DNA of 64,000 nucleotides from Eopsaltria australis (taxonomy: Eukaryota > Chordata > Aves > Passeriformes > Petroicidae), in assembly GCA_034509425.1 (NCBI GenBank), contig JAVTVJ010000047.1:1178001-1242000 (forward strand). Direction: 5' to 3'. The translations under genes were made by a program, and so were the position numbers. Of this stretch, positions 25,983 to 38,166 are shown in pieces. The stretch's first letter is position 1, and every line of letters starts with the position of its first letter. The notes under the pieces are model-generated. The model was not told where the DNA came from, made no database searches, and worked only from the letters and a program-made list of their open reading frames with translations.

Positions 25983-26460
25983 TTTATGAATTAATTTAAT
26001 TCATAGCCAATCAAATCAGAGTAGGATAATGAGAAAATAAAAAACCTCTTTAAACATCTTCTCCCTACCCCTCCCAACTTCCTGGGTTTAACTTCAATCC
26101 TGAGTTCTCTACCCAGAGCAGGAGGAGTGGGCTGTTAATGTGGCTGTGGTAAGTTCATCACATGTTGACTCTGCTGCTCCTTCCTCCTTAGCAGAACTCT
26201 TCACACTCTTCCCCTGCTCCAGTGCGGGTTGCCTCCCAGGAGAGACAGTCCTCCATGGACTTCTCAGCATGAGTCCTTCCCCCAGGCTGCAGTTCCTCAC
26301 AAAGTGCTCCAATGTGGGTCTCTTCCACAGGGTGCAGTCTTTCAGGAACATGATTTTGCAGTGTGGATCCCTCATGGAGTCACAGGTCCTGCCAGCAGAC
26401 CTGCTCCAGTGTGGGCTCCTCTCTCCATGGGGCCACAGGTCCTGTTGTTGTGGGTGAGAG
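25983..26460 (-). mobile_element. ERVL-type LTR, right-hand (U5-side) segment, minus strand
   Basis: Reverse-complemented, this matches the avian ERVL LTR architecture that I recognise: GATTGGCTATGAATTAAATT, a degraded GGTTTTATTTCTC-like region, a purine-rich block, then repeated units of the form 'catggag...cacactggagcagg'. On the + strand these appear as TGCTCCAGTGTGGGCTCC and similar. The extreme U5 end present in the related copy at 50170 is absent here. Open frames across it (26109-26495 and its + strand mirrors) are repeat-derived. It is an old endogenous element with no coding capacity. Confidence 0.65.
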
Positions 26461-27210
26461 GGGGAGCTCCAGACAAGGTTTATTAGAGAAGCCATCCCAC
26501 TGAGTCACGAAGTGCAGAGAGGACTTCCTTCCTTTCTGAACTCCTCAGAGGAGCCTCGGTGAGGCTGGATCTAATCTTAGCCCCAGAACGTCAGCACTTT
26601 AAGTAACTTTGTCTGACAGGATTAAAGATGGCAAATCAGATATATTTATGTAAAATGAATTATTTATTATGGCAAATGATTAGATAAAAGATTTTTATCA
26701 GTATTATTTTCTACACAGTATAAAAGCTAAAACTACTAGTACAATTTAGAATCGTATAGTGCACTATATCAAAGCAATTATATTAAAGCTACCAAAAAGA
26801 AACAGTTATTAAACAGAGATTGATGTAACTTGCCATACCAATGATTGTGGGCAGGTCTCTTCACTCAGCCTCGAGGACTGTCTGTGAAGGGACACTTCAA
26901 AGAAGGAAACTTCATACACACACTCAGAGAAGGAATATGTTAAAAGAACCTAATGTATGAAAGTGGGCTGGACTGTTACAGTGCAAAGTGATTAACTGTC
27001 AGTAGTATGTCTTCAGGTCATCTCAGGGACTTATTTGCCAAGTCTTTGGCTCACTATCAGGGTGTTAGTTTGGGATTGGTGAGACAGACCAGTTTTAGCA
27101 TAATTCAATACCAAACCCAGCACATGATGCCCCCTCTCAGCCCACCATTGATAGCTTGCAAAACAGGGCATTGCTTGAGTTGTTTGACCATGTTCCAAGC
27201 GCGAAGAGTC
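26461..27210. other. Unidentified segment interrupting the ERVL LTR
   Basis: About 750 bp separate two parts of what looks like one ERVL LTR. At the left end, the minus strand shows AATAAACCTTGTCTGGAGC followed by a CT-rich end in CACAACA, which resembles the poly(A)-to-terminus part of another LTR. The middle is AT-rich and unremarkable. GTCCTG occurs at both junctions (about 26439 and 27208) and could be a 6-bp target-site duplication, though the right-hand end of the insert is not a clean TG...CA terminus. Nested insertion is my reading; divergence of one element is the alternative. Confidence 0.3.
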
Positions 27211-27450
27211 CTGCTACAATCTGCCAGGAGCCCACTGGAGTGTGAGCTTCTCACAGGATTACAGCCTCCTTCAGGCATCCTTCTGCTGTGACATGGGGTT
27301 CTCCACAGGCTACATGTGGGTCTCTGCTCCCCCATGGAGCTCCGTGGACTGCAGGTGGACTACCCATGGTCTGCACCATGGACTAGAGGAAAATCTCTGC
27401 TGCCCCCGCTGTAGCTCCCTCTGCTACCAAAACCTTGCTGTGCAAACCCA
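27211..27450 (-). mobile_element. ERVL-type LTR, continuation of the segment at 25983, minus strand
   Basis: The + strand again shows the repeated LTR units in reverse complement: CAGCCTCCTTCAGGCATCC, GGGGTTCTCCACAGGCTACA, CCATGGTCTGCACCATGGAC and AAAATCTCTGCTGCCCC. These follow in the order expected after the part ending near 26460, so both belong to one element. Frames through it (27007-27538) reflect the repeat. Boundaries are approximate. Confidence 0.6.
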
Positions 27451-29680
27451 AGACAGGGCCCCAGTTGACAGATGTAAAGCAAAGAAAGAGCTAAAATTAG
27501 AAGAGGTAAAAATAGAGGTTGAGAAGTTGTCTGATTGATCTTACAAGCAACACATTTCTGCTGAATTCTGTCAGGCTTGCTGTATTTGTTAGGTCAGACT
27601 GTGGCTCAGACAGTTCACAGAAAAATAAAAGGTGTCATGCTGAAAAACATGAATTTAAAATTTGTTTTGAAGTCTGTAAAAAATTGACATGTCTTTAAAA
27701 TTCGTTGATATGGCCAGGATGTTCAGATTTGTCCCTTGGCAGAAGGACCAGATCACTGTTTCAGCCTTAAGACAGGAAGACAAATTATTTATGAACTTTG
27801 AAGGTAATTTACTGAGAAGCTTATCAGAAATACTCAACTGTATGATGCAGTTGGTGAAAGGACTTTTGATGTCATAGTATTGCATCACAAAAAGGAATTT
27901 TCTAGTGAGTGCATTTGTGGAGGAATTCCATCCAATTCTCTCTGTTGCCAGTGCATGCAGAGTTTGTCTGTGCCATGGCAGAAACACAGGTCTTCTATTT
28001 GATTTCCCTTTTTCAGGGTTGCCATGTGGACATAGGTGAGGAGTAAGCTTGGGGCCATACTTTGCAGAATGCTGGCTTCACTGTACGAATGTGTTTATTC
28101 ATTAAAAGCTAGACATTGCTCTTCTGAGACTGGGCTGCTCTGACTGCCATGGGTTGCAGCACTTTCTGGGTAGTCAGTGAGTGATCATTGTGAGTTCCTG
28201 CTCTAGTTCATCCTGTACAGTCTTTTAGTGTCTCATTCTCATAATTGATAATGCAAATGATACTGGAAACATTCAGAAAACACTCATAGACAAAGAGCAA
28301 GAGATTAATTCAGATATCTGATTCACCAATTAAAATATGAATTCTGTTAATTTGCTCTGCTTAGAAAGGAGTTGACATACTTAATTCATTACTACAAATC
28401 GATGAGATTAGTTTTTCAGGTGCTAAAGGAAATATCCTGTATTGTTTGTTCTGAAAGGCATTTGAAAGACAATTCCCTGTGTAGTTCATTAGGCATTGCA
28501 TTTGAAACCCAGCCTTCAGCTGAAATTGTTCTCAGATTTTTACAGATTCTGTAATTTTACGAATTGCTAACTTCACTTGAGTGTCACACACTGAGTGAAA
28601 TAAACTCCTAGAAGGCTTCTTCGTAGGAACATAAAGAGCATTAAAAAAATTAATACAGCTTGCATATATAGAAGTGCTTGGGGATTTTTTTTCTGTCACT
28701 AAGAGCATTCAGAGTAGCATCAAAGTATTCTAGATTTCTGGAAGGATATCCCTTTGTAAGACTGCTTAAAAGATGTATAAATATCACTGCAGCTGTTAAA
28801 AGATGGCTATAAGAATATTAGATACATTAATCACTCTATAATCCAAAGTTCTGATCTGTCTCAATAAGCAGGTATTGATGTAACGCAAGGATCATTTTGT
28901 GGCCATTTGAGACCTATATTATTCTAGAGGCTTTCCTTATCTTAAAATCTATGAATATAAGGATTGATTTCTGCTGTTTCTGCTTCTGATTTTTAACTTT
29001 TTATGTTAGCAAGAGTAATCAGAAAAATCTTGTTCAGTTCTGGTTCTTGATAGTCAGAACATAGATAATGGCTGACTCAGTAGTCCATTACTCACTTAGG
29101 GATAATGTCTAGTGAAGTCTTTTCCAGACTCTGAATGGTATGCCTGTTTTGGAGCAGATCTGTAAGTCCCTCTGGAGAAATGAAGTGACTTTACAAGTGG
29201 GCAGGGAGTGCCCCTGGCTGGGGTAGAAGATAAGCAGCTTTGGTCTGAATAGATCTGCTGAAGCATGTCTAATTGACATGTAGCAGCTAGGAGAGTGATT
29301 CACCTAATCCTTGTTGATGCTCTGTTTTAGTAACTTCCAGAGAAAGGAAAAGCATAGTTTAAACTTTCTAGCCAGCTTGAGTTGGCGTATAGTGAGTTTT
29401 AGTTCCTTCCCTAATCTGGTGCAGTGACTCCTACTGATCATGCTGTTGTTTGCTGTCTCACTTTAAGCCTGAAGTTAATATATCAATAATAGTACTAATA
29501 AAATACCAATTCTCATAAGCATTGTACTTTTACTGAGTGTGAGAAATCCTGCCATGGTCTTTTGGTTTCATGTATTCTGTGTGTCTTCTGGCTACAGTCT
29601 GAGCAGCAGGGTTTCAGGAAGGAAGAGCATGCTACTTCTTCAATAGGTGGTGGCAGTAAGACCTTTCTTGGTTGTTGAAG

Positions 29681-29852
29681 TCATAGAATGAAAGAATGGT
29701 TTGGGTTGGAAGGGAAAGATCATCTAGTTCTAGCTCTTCTGCCATGAGCAGGGACACCTTCCACTAGACCAGGTTGCTCACAGCCCCATCCAGCCTTGCC
29801 TTGAACACTTCCAGCTATGGGGAATCAGCAACTTCTTTAGGAAACCTCTTCT
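29681..29852 (-). mobile_element. CR1 LINE 3' end, minus strand
   Basis: The + strand reads TCATAGAATGAAAGAATGGT, TTGGGTTGGAAGGGAAAGAT, GCCATGAGCAGGGACACCTT, CCACTAGACCAGGTTGCTCA and CAGCCTTGCCTTGAACACTT. This is the reverse complement of the terminal 170 bp or so of avian CR1, with the 3' short repeats at the left end. It is a short, 5'-truncated copy in antisense orientation to DDX10. Confidence 0.9.
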
Positions 29853-32800
29853 AGTAAGTCTAGAAGTATTCCAATAAAGGAGAGTATTTTGTAATTATGT
29901 GTGCTATTAGACAAAGATGATTTGGCCATAGTGAAAAATTTATGTTGTAAATAAATTGTTCTGCAGTTCTGTACTTTTTAGTGTATATCATCTAGACCTC
30001 GAAGCAAACTGCAACTATTTTCCCTATTATCTGCAGAATATGCACAACAGAATAGTTTCAAACACACAGCAAGAAATTGAAATTTTCAAGTTTGGCTTTT
30101 TTTGTTTGTTTGTTTATTCTGCTTTGTGGTGATGTTAAGTAGGACTTGTGCTTTGTCCCTCTGCATACTGATGTCTAAAATTACCTTTGGCAGTAAGATG
30201 CTTAGCATGTTTGAAGTTGTCTTAATATAGTACTGTCCTCAGAAAAGCACTTTCAGCTCAAGCATTTTTCAGATATTTGGGTCACAAGCTCAATACTAGA
30301 ATGAAATAGTGTCGTAAACAGTATTAAAAAGAATGAGCTACTTGCCCTGATATTTTTGTCCTGCTGTGTTTCGGTATAAAACAAAACAACACAGCATCTT
30401 TCCAGAACCTTTTACTCTCTTTCTGGCTCTTAATTGGTAGCTTGAAACATCAGGTAGATCTATAGCTGCTAGAGCTATTCATCTGTTACTCTCACCATTC
30501 AGTGGAAATATTTTCAGTCTGTTTTTGCTTTTAGGCAGCTGTAAAATGCTGAAGATGTCAGCACAGAAGTCTCTTTGCCCATCAGCCACTACAGCTATGA
30601 TTTTTCTGTAATTATAATACATGCACTCTGAGTATGGTATTTCTAAGCAAAGATAATGAGTTACCTATTGGAAAATTGTGTCAAAGGCTGGTAATAAACT
30701 ACTTCTGTATTGCAATACCAACAGCCATCTAACTTATTGAAGGAGCAGGAAATATCCTCTGTAATTCTAGTCATATTTTCCAAGCTGGCCTTAGAACAGT
30801 TTTCTTACTGTAAGGAGCTTCTAAACCAAATGAGTCTTCCATAAGTCTAAATGAAGGTATTTCTAGAACACTCATTGCTGGTGAATGCAAGTGTTATTTA
30901 AAATAGTATTATGTAAGTCTTCATGGACTGAATTTTTAAATTGCCATTTAGCTTTGAATTCTGAAAAGCTCTTCCTTGCATGCTATCTTGACAAGTTAAT
31001 AAGTTGTTATCCAGTATGTTAGACTGTCTAAATTTTGCTGACCTTGTGGCTAGTACTGAGTGCCTCGTGATCTTTCAGCATGTTTTTCCTCACAGCAGTC
31101 TGTAATCAGGGTTTACTTCTGTTCACATGTGCAGGCAAGAGCAGAGGGACATATTGAGTGACTTCCTTAGACTTTTTTTCTGACTTGGGGCTGGAGCAGA
31201 GATTTGAGCAGGTTTTCCCACTTGTCATTCTAATTACTTGCTTCCTTGACAGTTCTTCCTCTCTCTTATCTGAGGGGCTTTTAAAAAGAGAAACAATACA
31301 AAGATGGAGTTAAAATGAAGTTGCAATGTATACATGATGTAATGATGGTACAAGCTTTTCTTCAAGTTACTGTAGGCTAGACAGGTCTCAACTGCTCTTT
31401 GTAGCTCTCACTGGTAACATCATCTTCCTGTTGAGAGGTATTCCAAAGGTGTTTTCCAGGCCGTGCTGTTACACAGAGGGCATCAGAATTTCAGCAGTTT
31501 TGTCAGTTATTTGGCAATGAACCATACAAACTGTCAGATGTGTGCAGATTACAGTTAAAACGTAGGTACGGATTGTAGTGGCTTCTTGAAAACAAGAAGC
31601 GTTTTTGTAAATATTTTAATCCTTTCCAGTTATAGTACTGTATAGCCTTCTTAGCTTTTCATTAATTGACTGCCAGTGTTTTTATGGCACTATTCCCTGA
31701 ATTATGGCAGTAAAGTTTGATCATCACAGTGTCAGTCCAGCAAAATGGAAAAAACACGGTAGTCAAGCTCAGTAATAGATTATACTCTCATTTGGAGAGT
31801 CAAATTGCAAAGGTATTCAAAATGCTGCTGCAATGCTTGAAAAAATCTCAAGGCTCTGGATACGGAGGGGTGTCTTCTGTAGTAAATATGAAGGAAAGGA
31901 TAGAGGCTGTAACATATTTTACTGTTTTTCCTGAAATGTTCTGAACTCTTCCTTTGGAAGAGGATTCTTTGAAGCTTTTCAGGGAAGTCAGACCACTTGA
32001 AATTTTGGTGCTTTCTTATTGTTTGTGAAGCATCCTCATGAGTCATCTTTTCTGGGAATGGTTTTTAAAAGGCAGTGGAATAGATTACATTGGAGTATTC
32101 TTTGTAGTCATCAGGCAATATCTGATAGTTTGAGGAGCAACTGGACTTTTTAAAATTTTTGGCCATTGCATACCTGTTTTTAAGTTTATTCATCTGTCCT
32201 GTCTTGTAGCTTTGAAAGCTGTTTAAGATGAAAAATTCTGTCCTAACACACTATTGGAGCTAAGGCCTTGACTTTACGGAAGCTCTTTCTAAATGCATTT
32301 TTGAAAGGAGAACTTGAATATAGTTTTACATTTTCTTAATATTTGATGATAAACTTTAGTTTACAGAAAGAAGTAGAAAGTATTAATTTGGACAGTAGCA
32401 GGCTGGGTTTTTTCCAAATCAAAATCTTGTATTATATGTTCTTGCACAAAAAAATATTTTAAAGTAGCTTAATAGTAGTAATACAGCTGTCTCTGAACAA
32501 AAATACTGATTTATTAGCTGAAAATGGTCTTAAAAAGTAATTAAGATTATTCATATCAATGGCATGTGTTTTCATGGTCAAGCGGTTAAAGAGGCTATCA
32601 AAAATTGTGTCAGTAAACTGCATTTGAAAATAATCAGGATGAGATACATTGGTTCGACTTCCACAATCAGGTCATTAAGTTAGGCCTAAAGTTAAAAGCA
32701 GGTTATTTGTTTATCTTTCACATTAATATAGTAGTGATGCATTCTGGTTTTAAATTTTGCTTGCTACTTTCTGCTTCCTCTGGAAACTGAAGTTGGGATA

Positions 32801-32982
32801 TATTGCTGAGGAGAGCTTAAAGTCTTTTACACATACCTCAGGGGTACATTTTGCTCTTGGGTTCAGGATTCAGCCTGTCACTAGATATTTTATATATCTG
32901 TTTCTTTCTGTCTGAATCATGAGGATTGAGGGTTTGTTTTGCTCTGTAATTAGAGGAACAGCACCCTCTGTCCTGCTACAAA

Positions 32983-33008
32983 TTCCTAGCTTTCATGAGA
33001 GCTAGGAA
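32983..33008. repeat. Near-perfect 26-bp palindrome
   Basis: Arms TTCCTAGCT (32983-32991) and AGCTAGGAA (33000-33008) are exact reverse complements. The 8-base centre TTCATGAG contains the palindrome TCATGA, so only one position pair fails to match. It lies in intron; no function is assigned. Confidence 0.9.
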
Positions 33009-33411
33009 AAGTCTTTCCGAGGCATTTCATAGTTGTGCTTTTTGGTACTTGTGTAGGATCTGAGGTTTCCCTTGTAAAGTTTTGCTGTTTTAGCGTGTGG
33101 TAGCAAGGTTGTTATGGAGTGCCTGCCTATGCCTTCCATTCACACATTAATTGAATTTTGATGCTATCTAGATTTTGTTTTCAAGCAATGGAATTGTTTC
33201 TACATAGTAAAAGATAAAGATGTTGTTGATGTAGTGGCACTTCTGACGTGGTGCTGCTTATAAATATTCTTCGCCACATGTGATACTCACTGTTTAGGTG
33301 GTGTCAGAGTTTAAATAAAAATTACAACCAGTTGCCTCAGATATTCTGTACTTTAATCTCATTTACCTGAAACCATGCTTGGAGTAGGTGTTCTAATTTC
33401 TCACTTTTCCC

Positions 33412-33424
33412 ATATATATATATA
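33412..33424. repeat. (AT)n microsatellite, 13 bp
   Basis: A short alternating AT run in intron. Confidence 0.9.
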
Positions 33425-36023
33425 ATCAGACAAGAAAACAGCTGAAATGGTTAATCCTGACATTATTTTTGTGTACAGGTAGGTGATTTCTTGTTGATGT
33501 TAAAAGCACTAGCATTTTGAAAGGGTTTATTTCTTCTATGATTGTGACCTTGCCTATTTAAATTCAGCTCCAGTTGAAAAGAATGCACCACCATCAGTCT
33601 ACAGGGTAGCACTTCGTAGAAATAAAGAGAAAACATAGTTGTCAAGCAAGTGGCTTGATGCAAATGCATTTAGTTGAAGGTGTTGCTCTGGCCTCCAGTC
33701 ATCCAAATGTTGTCCTGAATTATTTTTTAACAAATAAGACTGTTTTTTGCATATGCCCTCATGGCAGCTTCATTAATTATAACTGCACTGAAATAGTTGT
33801 ATGCTGGTAACAGTTTTTAATTTATTTTTTTAATATGAGGTGTTCATAGAAAACCTGATCTGTAGTATATTTCTTGGAGTGTTGCAGCATTATAAATTAA
33901 ATAATTTAAGTGATTCTTGTAGCTACCTCTTCAGTGAGACAAAGTGGACTTCCTGACACCCCTGACTAGATCACTAGGATTAAGATTTCTTAAGATAAAG
34001 TAAAATATCCTTCTATTTTAATGATATTTTTTTAAGACTTAAATCACAGACCATTTAATAGGGGTGATTTAATTTAAATTTAATTTTAGTTAGTGTGCAG
34101 CCAGAAACATTTGAACAATGAAAGGGCACAGGTCTCCTCTGTACAAGGCGCTATCAAAGAAAGAATGGTTGGAAGCACAGCCTGTCTCAGATGTAATTTG
34201 AATTTATAGGTTTCTACTCATCTCTCAGCAAGGAGACTAAATGAGAAAAGCAACCTTGTGGGTTTTTTTTTTTTTTAATTCAGCACAAATTTGTAGTATC
34301 TGTCACATTTGTCGGATTGCACATTGATTTCTAGGACTATAGCTCATTGTTTTCTTTCAACAAGTCAGTGTAAATATTGTTTCCATTAAAATGGCACCTT
34401 TATTTTGTGGGACTGGCCTATCTGTTTAGGAAAAATGTACTGAACATAAAACAGCTTGTGGCAAAGTCATGAGAAATTTGTTTGATCCCGAAGATGCCTA
34501 CAAGTATTTAAGTAACTGAAGAAATGCACACTCTACAAATTAACATATATAATTAGGATTTATTGTAAAAGCTAGTAATTATTCAGGTAATTAGCTAAGA
34601 GCAATTGAGCCTAGTCTTTTATTGAGCATCATCTAAGCAAGAATTAAAGGTAGGGCACTATAGACAACGATTTTTTTGAATTTTACACAAAAAACAACAC
34701 TACCTAAAAAATCACAGAGCATAAAGAAGTACATTCTTGGCTTCTCTATGAGCAATAACCTGCTCAGTTTGTTATATCCACAAATACAAGTACTTTGTCT
34801 TCACTTGATTTTAGAAGTTGTTTAGATTGGAAATTTGATCAGCTGTGTGTAGTATCTGATAGGTGATAAGCCCATTTTAGCACTTAAAACCAGCAGATTA
34901 AAGCATATATGCCTGTTTCCCCTGAATCAATCCTGACTGGAAATTGGCTGCTTTCTGCTCCATGACTTACATGGTGAATGTTGATTACTGATGGAGAGAT
35001 GTCAGTTGATTTAATTAAGAATGACTTGGTAGATACTGAGCTAATCTTCTGACATAAGATTGTCACTGATCATCTCTGTAGGAGTGCTAGGCCATTCAGT
35101 AGTGTCAGAAAAGCTCACCTGTTCCTGAAAGTAACTTAAGTGGTTATTGCATATTCTTCTGCATTGGTCCATAGGGGATCTCATGCTACTGTGGTCCTGG
35201 GCAGCTTCAGGTATGGTAAAACTTTCTATGAAAAGATATTTTGTTTGTTGAAATTTATGCTTATCTCTGGTTGGAAGTACTCTTGGAGAAGTAGGCATGC
35301 TGTTTCAAACTGGAATGGATAATAAACTTAGTTTTGTTTCTTACATGTGAGTTCATTGACCTAATCAGTCTTTCAGCTTTTCCAGTCTAGCCTATTGGAT
35401 TTTTTTTGTATACTTTCATTAAATACAACTACCAGACTGTAGGAAAACATCTAATTGGTGTAGCTATTCAGATTTTCTCTAAATATCTGAAACAGGATGT
35501 AGTAAATCACTGCACTTATTAACAGATTAAACAGAAAGTAGTTGAGTTCAAAAGAATGATAGACCAGATAATTAAAAGCAATAAAGAAATCTTGAAAATG
35601 TCAGATGCCAACATTATTATTGTTAAATGGGCAAGCAAATTAATAATGATAATTTTGGAGAGGTTAGTGAAATTTCCATTTAAGGTACAAAAGCGTGAAA
35701 GGGGTCAGTTTACGTGCAGCTCATTTTTTCTTAGCCAGTTATTTTTCTTTAGCATCAGAAAAATATTTCAGGCCAGTGTGCAGAGGGAGGGTCAGGCTTC
35801 TGTATGGCATCTGTGAGGAACTAGTCTTCTGTTCATAGGCTGTCATTTTTGGAATAGTGTGAACCTCTCTTGACCCTCTCTCTAATGCCTGATACAATTC
35901 TAGCAATCCCAGCTTGTGCATGCATACCTGCATTGAGCAATTCCATTTCTCTGTTTTTGAAAGTGAGAAAAACAATGAGCATTAAGTCTCTTTCACAAAC
36001 ATGTATGACCTCCTGAAAAAGCA

Positions 36024-36093
36024 TATCACAGAATGGCTTAAATTGGATGGGCCCTTCAAGATCATCCAATTCCAACCCCCCCTATATGAATAG
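36024..36093 (-). mobile_element. Short CR1 LINE 3' end fragment, minus strand
   Basis: ATCACAGAATGGCTTAAATT, then GGATGGGCCCTTCAAGATCA and TCCAATTCCAACCCCCC, correspond to the reverse complement of the last 70 bp of CR1. It is diverged and very short, so it is probably an old truncated insertion. Confidence 0.75.
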
Positions 36094-38148
36094 GGTACAG
36101 CGAGTTGAACATATACCTGGGATAATACCATTCCTGTGCTCAAATCACCATTCAGAAAAAAAACCATATATCAGCATCCTCTCAGTGTTGGAAAGGATCC
36201 AGATTTAACTGCTGTCAACTACATTTTGTACAAATGTGCCATGATTACTTATTTTTTCCTCTAAAATGACAGTATTACCCATCTGTGTAATTATTCTTTT
36301 TAAGCTATTCATTTAACTCTTCTACACCTTTTGGAGAAAGTAGGACTTTAAGACTGAAACCTCTTCAGACTTATTGCAACATATGCAATACATTGATTCT
36401 TGCCATTCTACCTGTGTTTGAAAGAAAATAAAAGTCATAAATAAGGTACTTGCAAGTGGAACACTTCGGGAAACTTCCATTTCAGGTTTGTCTTTATTCT
36501 GCCTCATCTTAATGAGCCACATTTGTTCAAATTCAGAGGTGTCAGTGGAGCAGCAGAAAAAAAATTCTGGTGCAGCAGTTCTTGTATGTTGTGTAGTCAC
36601 TGGCTGTATTTAGCATGCAGGAGGTTTATTGTTTTTCACTTCTCATTCTTTCCAGAAGCTATGGTATATAATTTGGTATATAATATCATTTTCAAATAAC
36701 TCTTTTTTAACACTGGGAAAGTGACTGCAGCCATGCATTATGCAATCCATATCAAAAGCATTGAGTAGATGGAAAAGGTGATGAGGAATGGGAAAATATA
36801 AACAAATTTGACAAACTGCTTGCCCAAAACTCTCCAGGAAAATTCTGTATTGAAATTCTAAGTATTTTGCGTTTGCAAAATAAAATTATTTCATCTTGAA
36901 AATGCAGTACATGGCATGTCTGTGATAAAATGGATTTAACATTTTAGCAATGAAACACAAACAGCAAAGCTAGAACTAAAATAGCTTTACAATATTTGCA
37001 TTTCTTCTTACGTTAATTATGTTGTGGTAGTTACCAGTTTAACACATCTTTAAAGCATTTTACTTGCTTCATGTTGTTTATGTATATCCAGCATTTTGTC
37101 AGCATGTGTTCACAGTCTGTTTTTTACAGGAAATATATAGTCAAGAAATACTATGAAGAGTTTGACTCATCCTTCAGATTGTATTCTGCACAAAATCTTG
37201 GCTTCTTTAAAACTTTTAATAAGTGCTGGATATCTTGTTTTTGACTGTCATCTCCTCAAGATGTTTGTTTACCCAACTTAATACACACAAAAAGTTTTGG
37301 AATTGATTTGTACCAATACATGACTATGCCCATCATACATGGTTGGAAAAGCGAGAGGTGTTTAGATGTGTTGAAAGCAATGCAAAATCAGAATTCTCTT
37401 CTAGTTCAGATTGCTTCAGAGATATAAAAAAACGACAGTTTAAAGCACCATTTGTGCTGAATTAGTACCAAAACTTTAATAGGTGCTGCATTCTACCTAT
37501 CTGATTTTCAGGAAATGGAGTGAAATAAGTCAGATAAATTTGAAATTCTTCGTTTCTTCTCTTGGATAACTAAGTAGATTTCTCTCCACCAGTAAAACAG
37601 CTTTCTGCTCTTCTGATAAAGCTGAGACAGTTACTTTCAGCTTCTGCCTATTACATTACCCAGTAAATCTGTGTTTGTGCATTTCATTGATATCAAAGGA
37701 GTAACGTAGAATTTGTAAATACAAATGTGCTGATTCCAAGGAATTTTAGTTTGGACTTTTCTAAAAAGGTATTTGTCCAGGTCAAAATGCAAATACTATA
37801 GTATAGGGCTTTATTAATAATAACTGTTTCCTAGAAATGTAGAAGGAGTAACTTTTGAAGAACAGCATTACTATGGTAGAAAAAACAGGACCAAACCAAC
37901 CTCAACCCCACCCCTCTTTTGTGTTACGGTGTCAGTACATCATGCTCATAGGTGTCCTGTAACACAAAATACTGAATGCTTTAACCTGTGCTTCCCTTGT
38001 TAGAGAAGTATTTGGTTTTGGTAATGTGTTGTCCGAGTCAATTCTAGTTTCATTTCTTGCTTGAGACTAATTTGAAGCAGTTCATTTTAGGAGTGGAATA
38101 TTTAGAGGGACAATACTTGATAATTTTGCTGCAAAACCCAGTGGTTTG

Positions 38149-38166
38149 TTTTTTTTTTTTTTTTTT
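38149..38166. repeat. T18 homopolymer
   Basis: Eighteen consecutive T bases in intron. It could be a remnant of a reverse-oriented A tail, but no retrocopy is recognisable next to it. Confidence 0.9.

Noticed and set aside
26109..26495. A 128-codon minus-strand frame with cysteine- and serine-rich composition
   Set aside because: It lies within repeated units of an ERVL LTR, and mirrored frames appear on the opposite strand.
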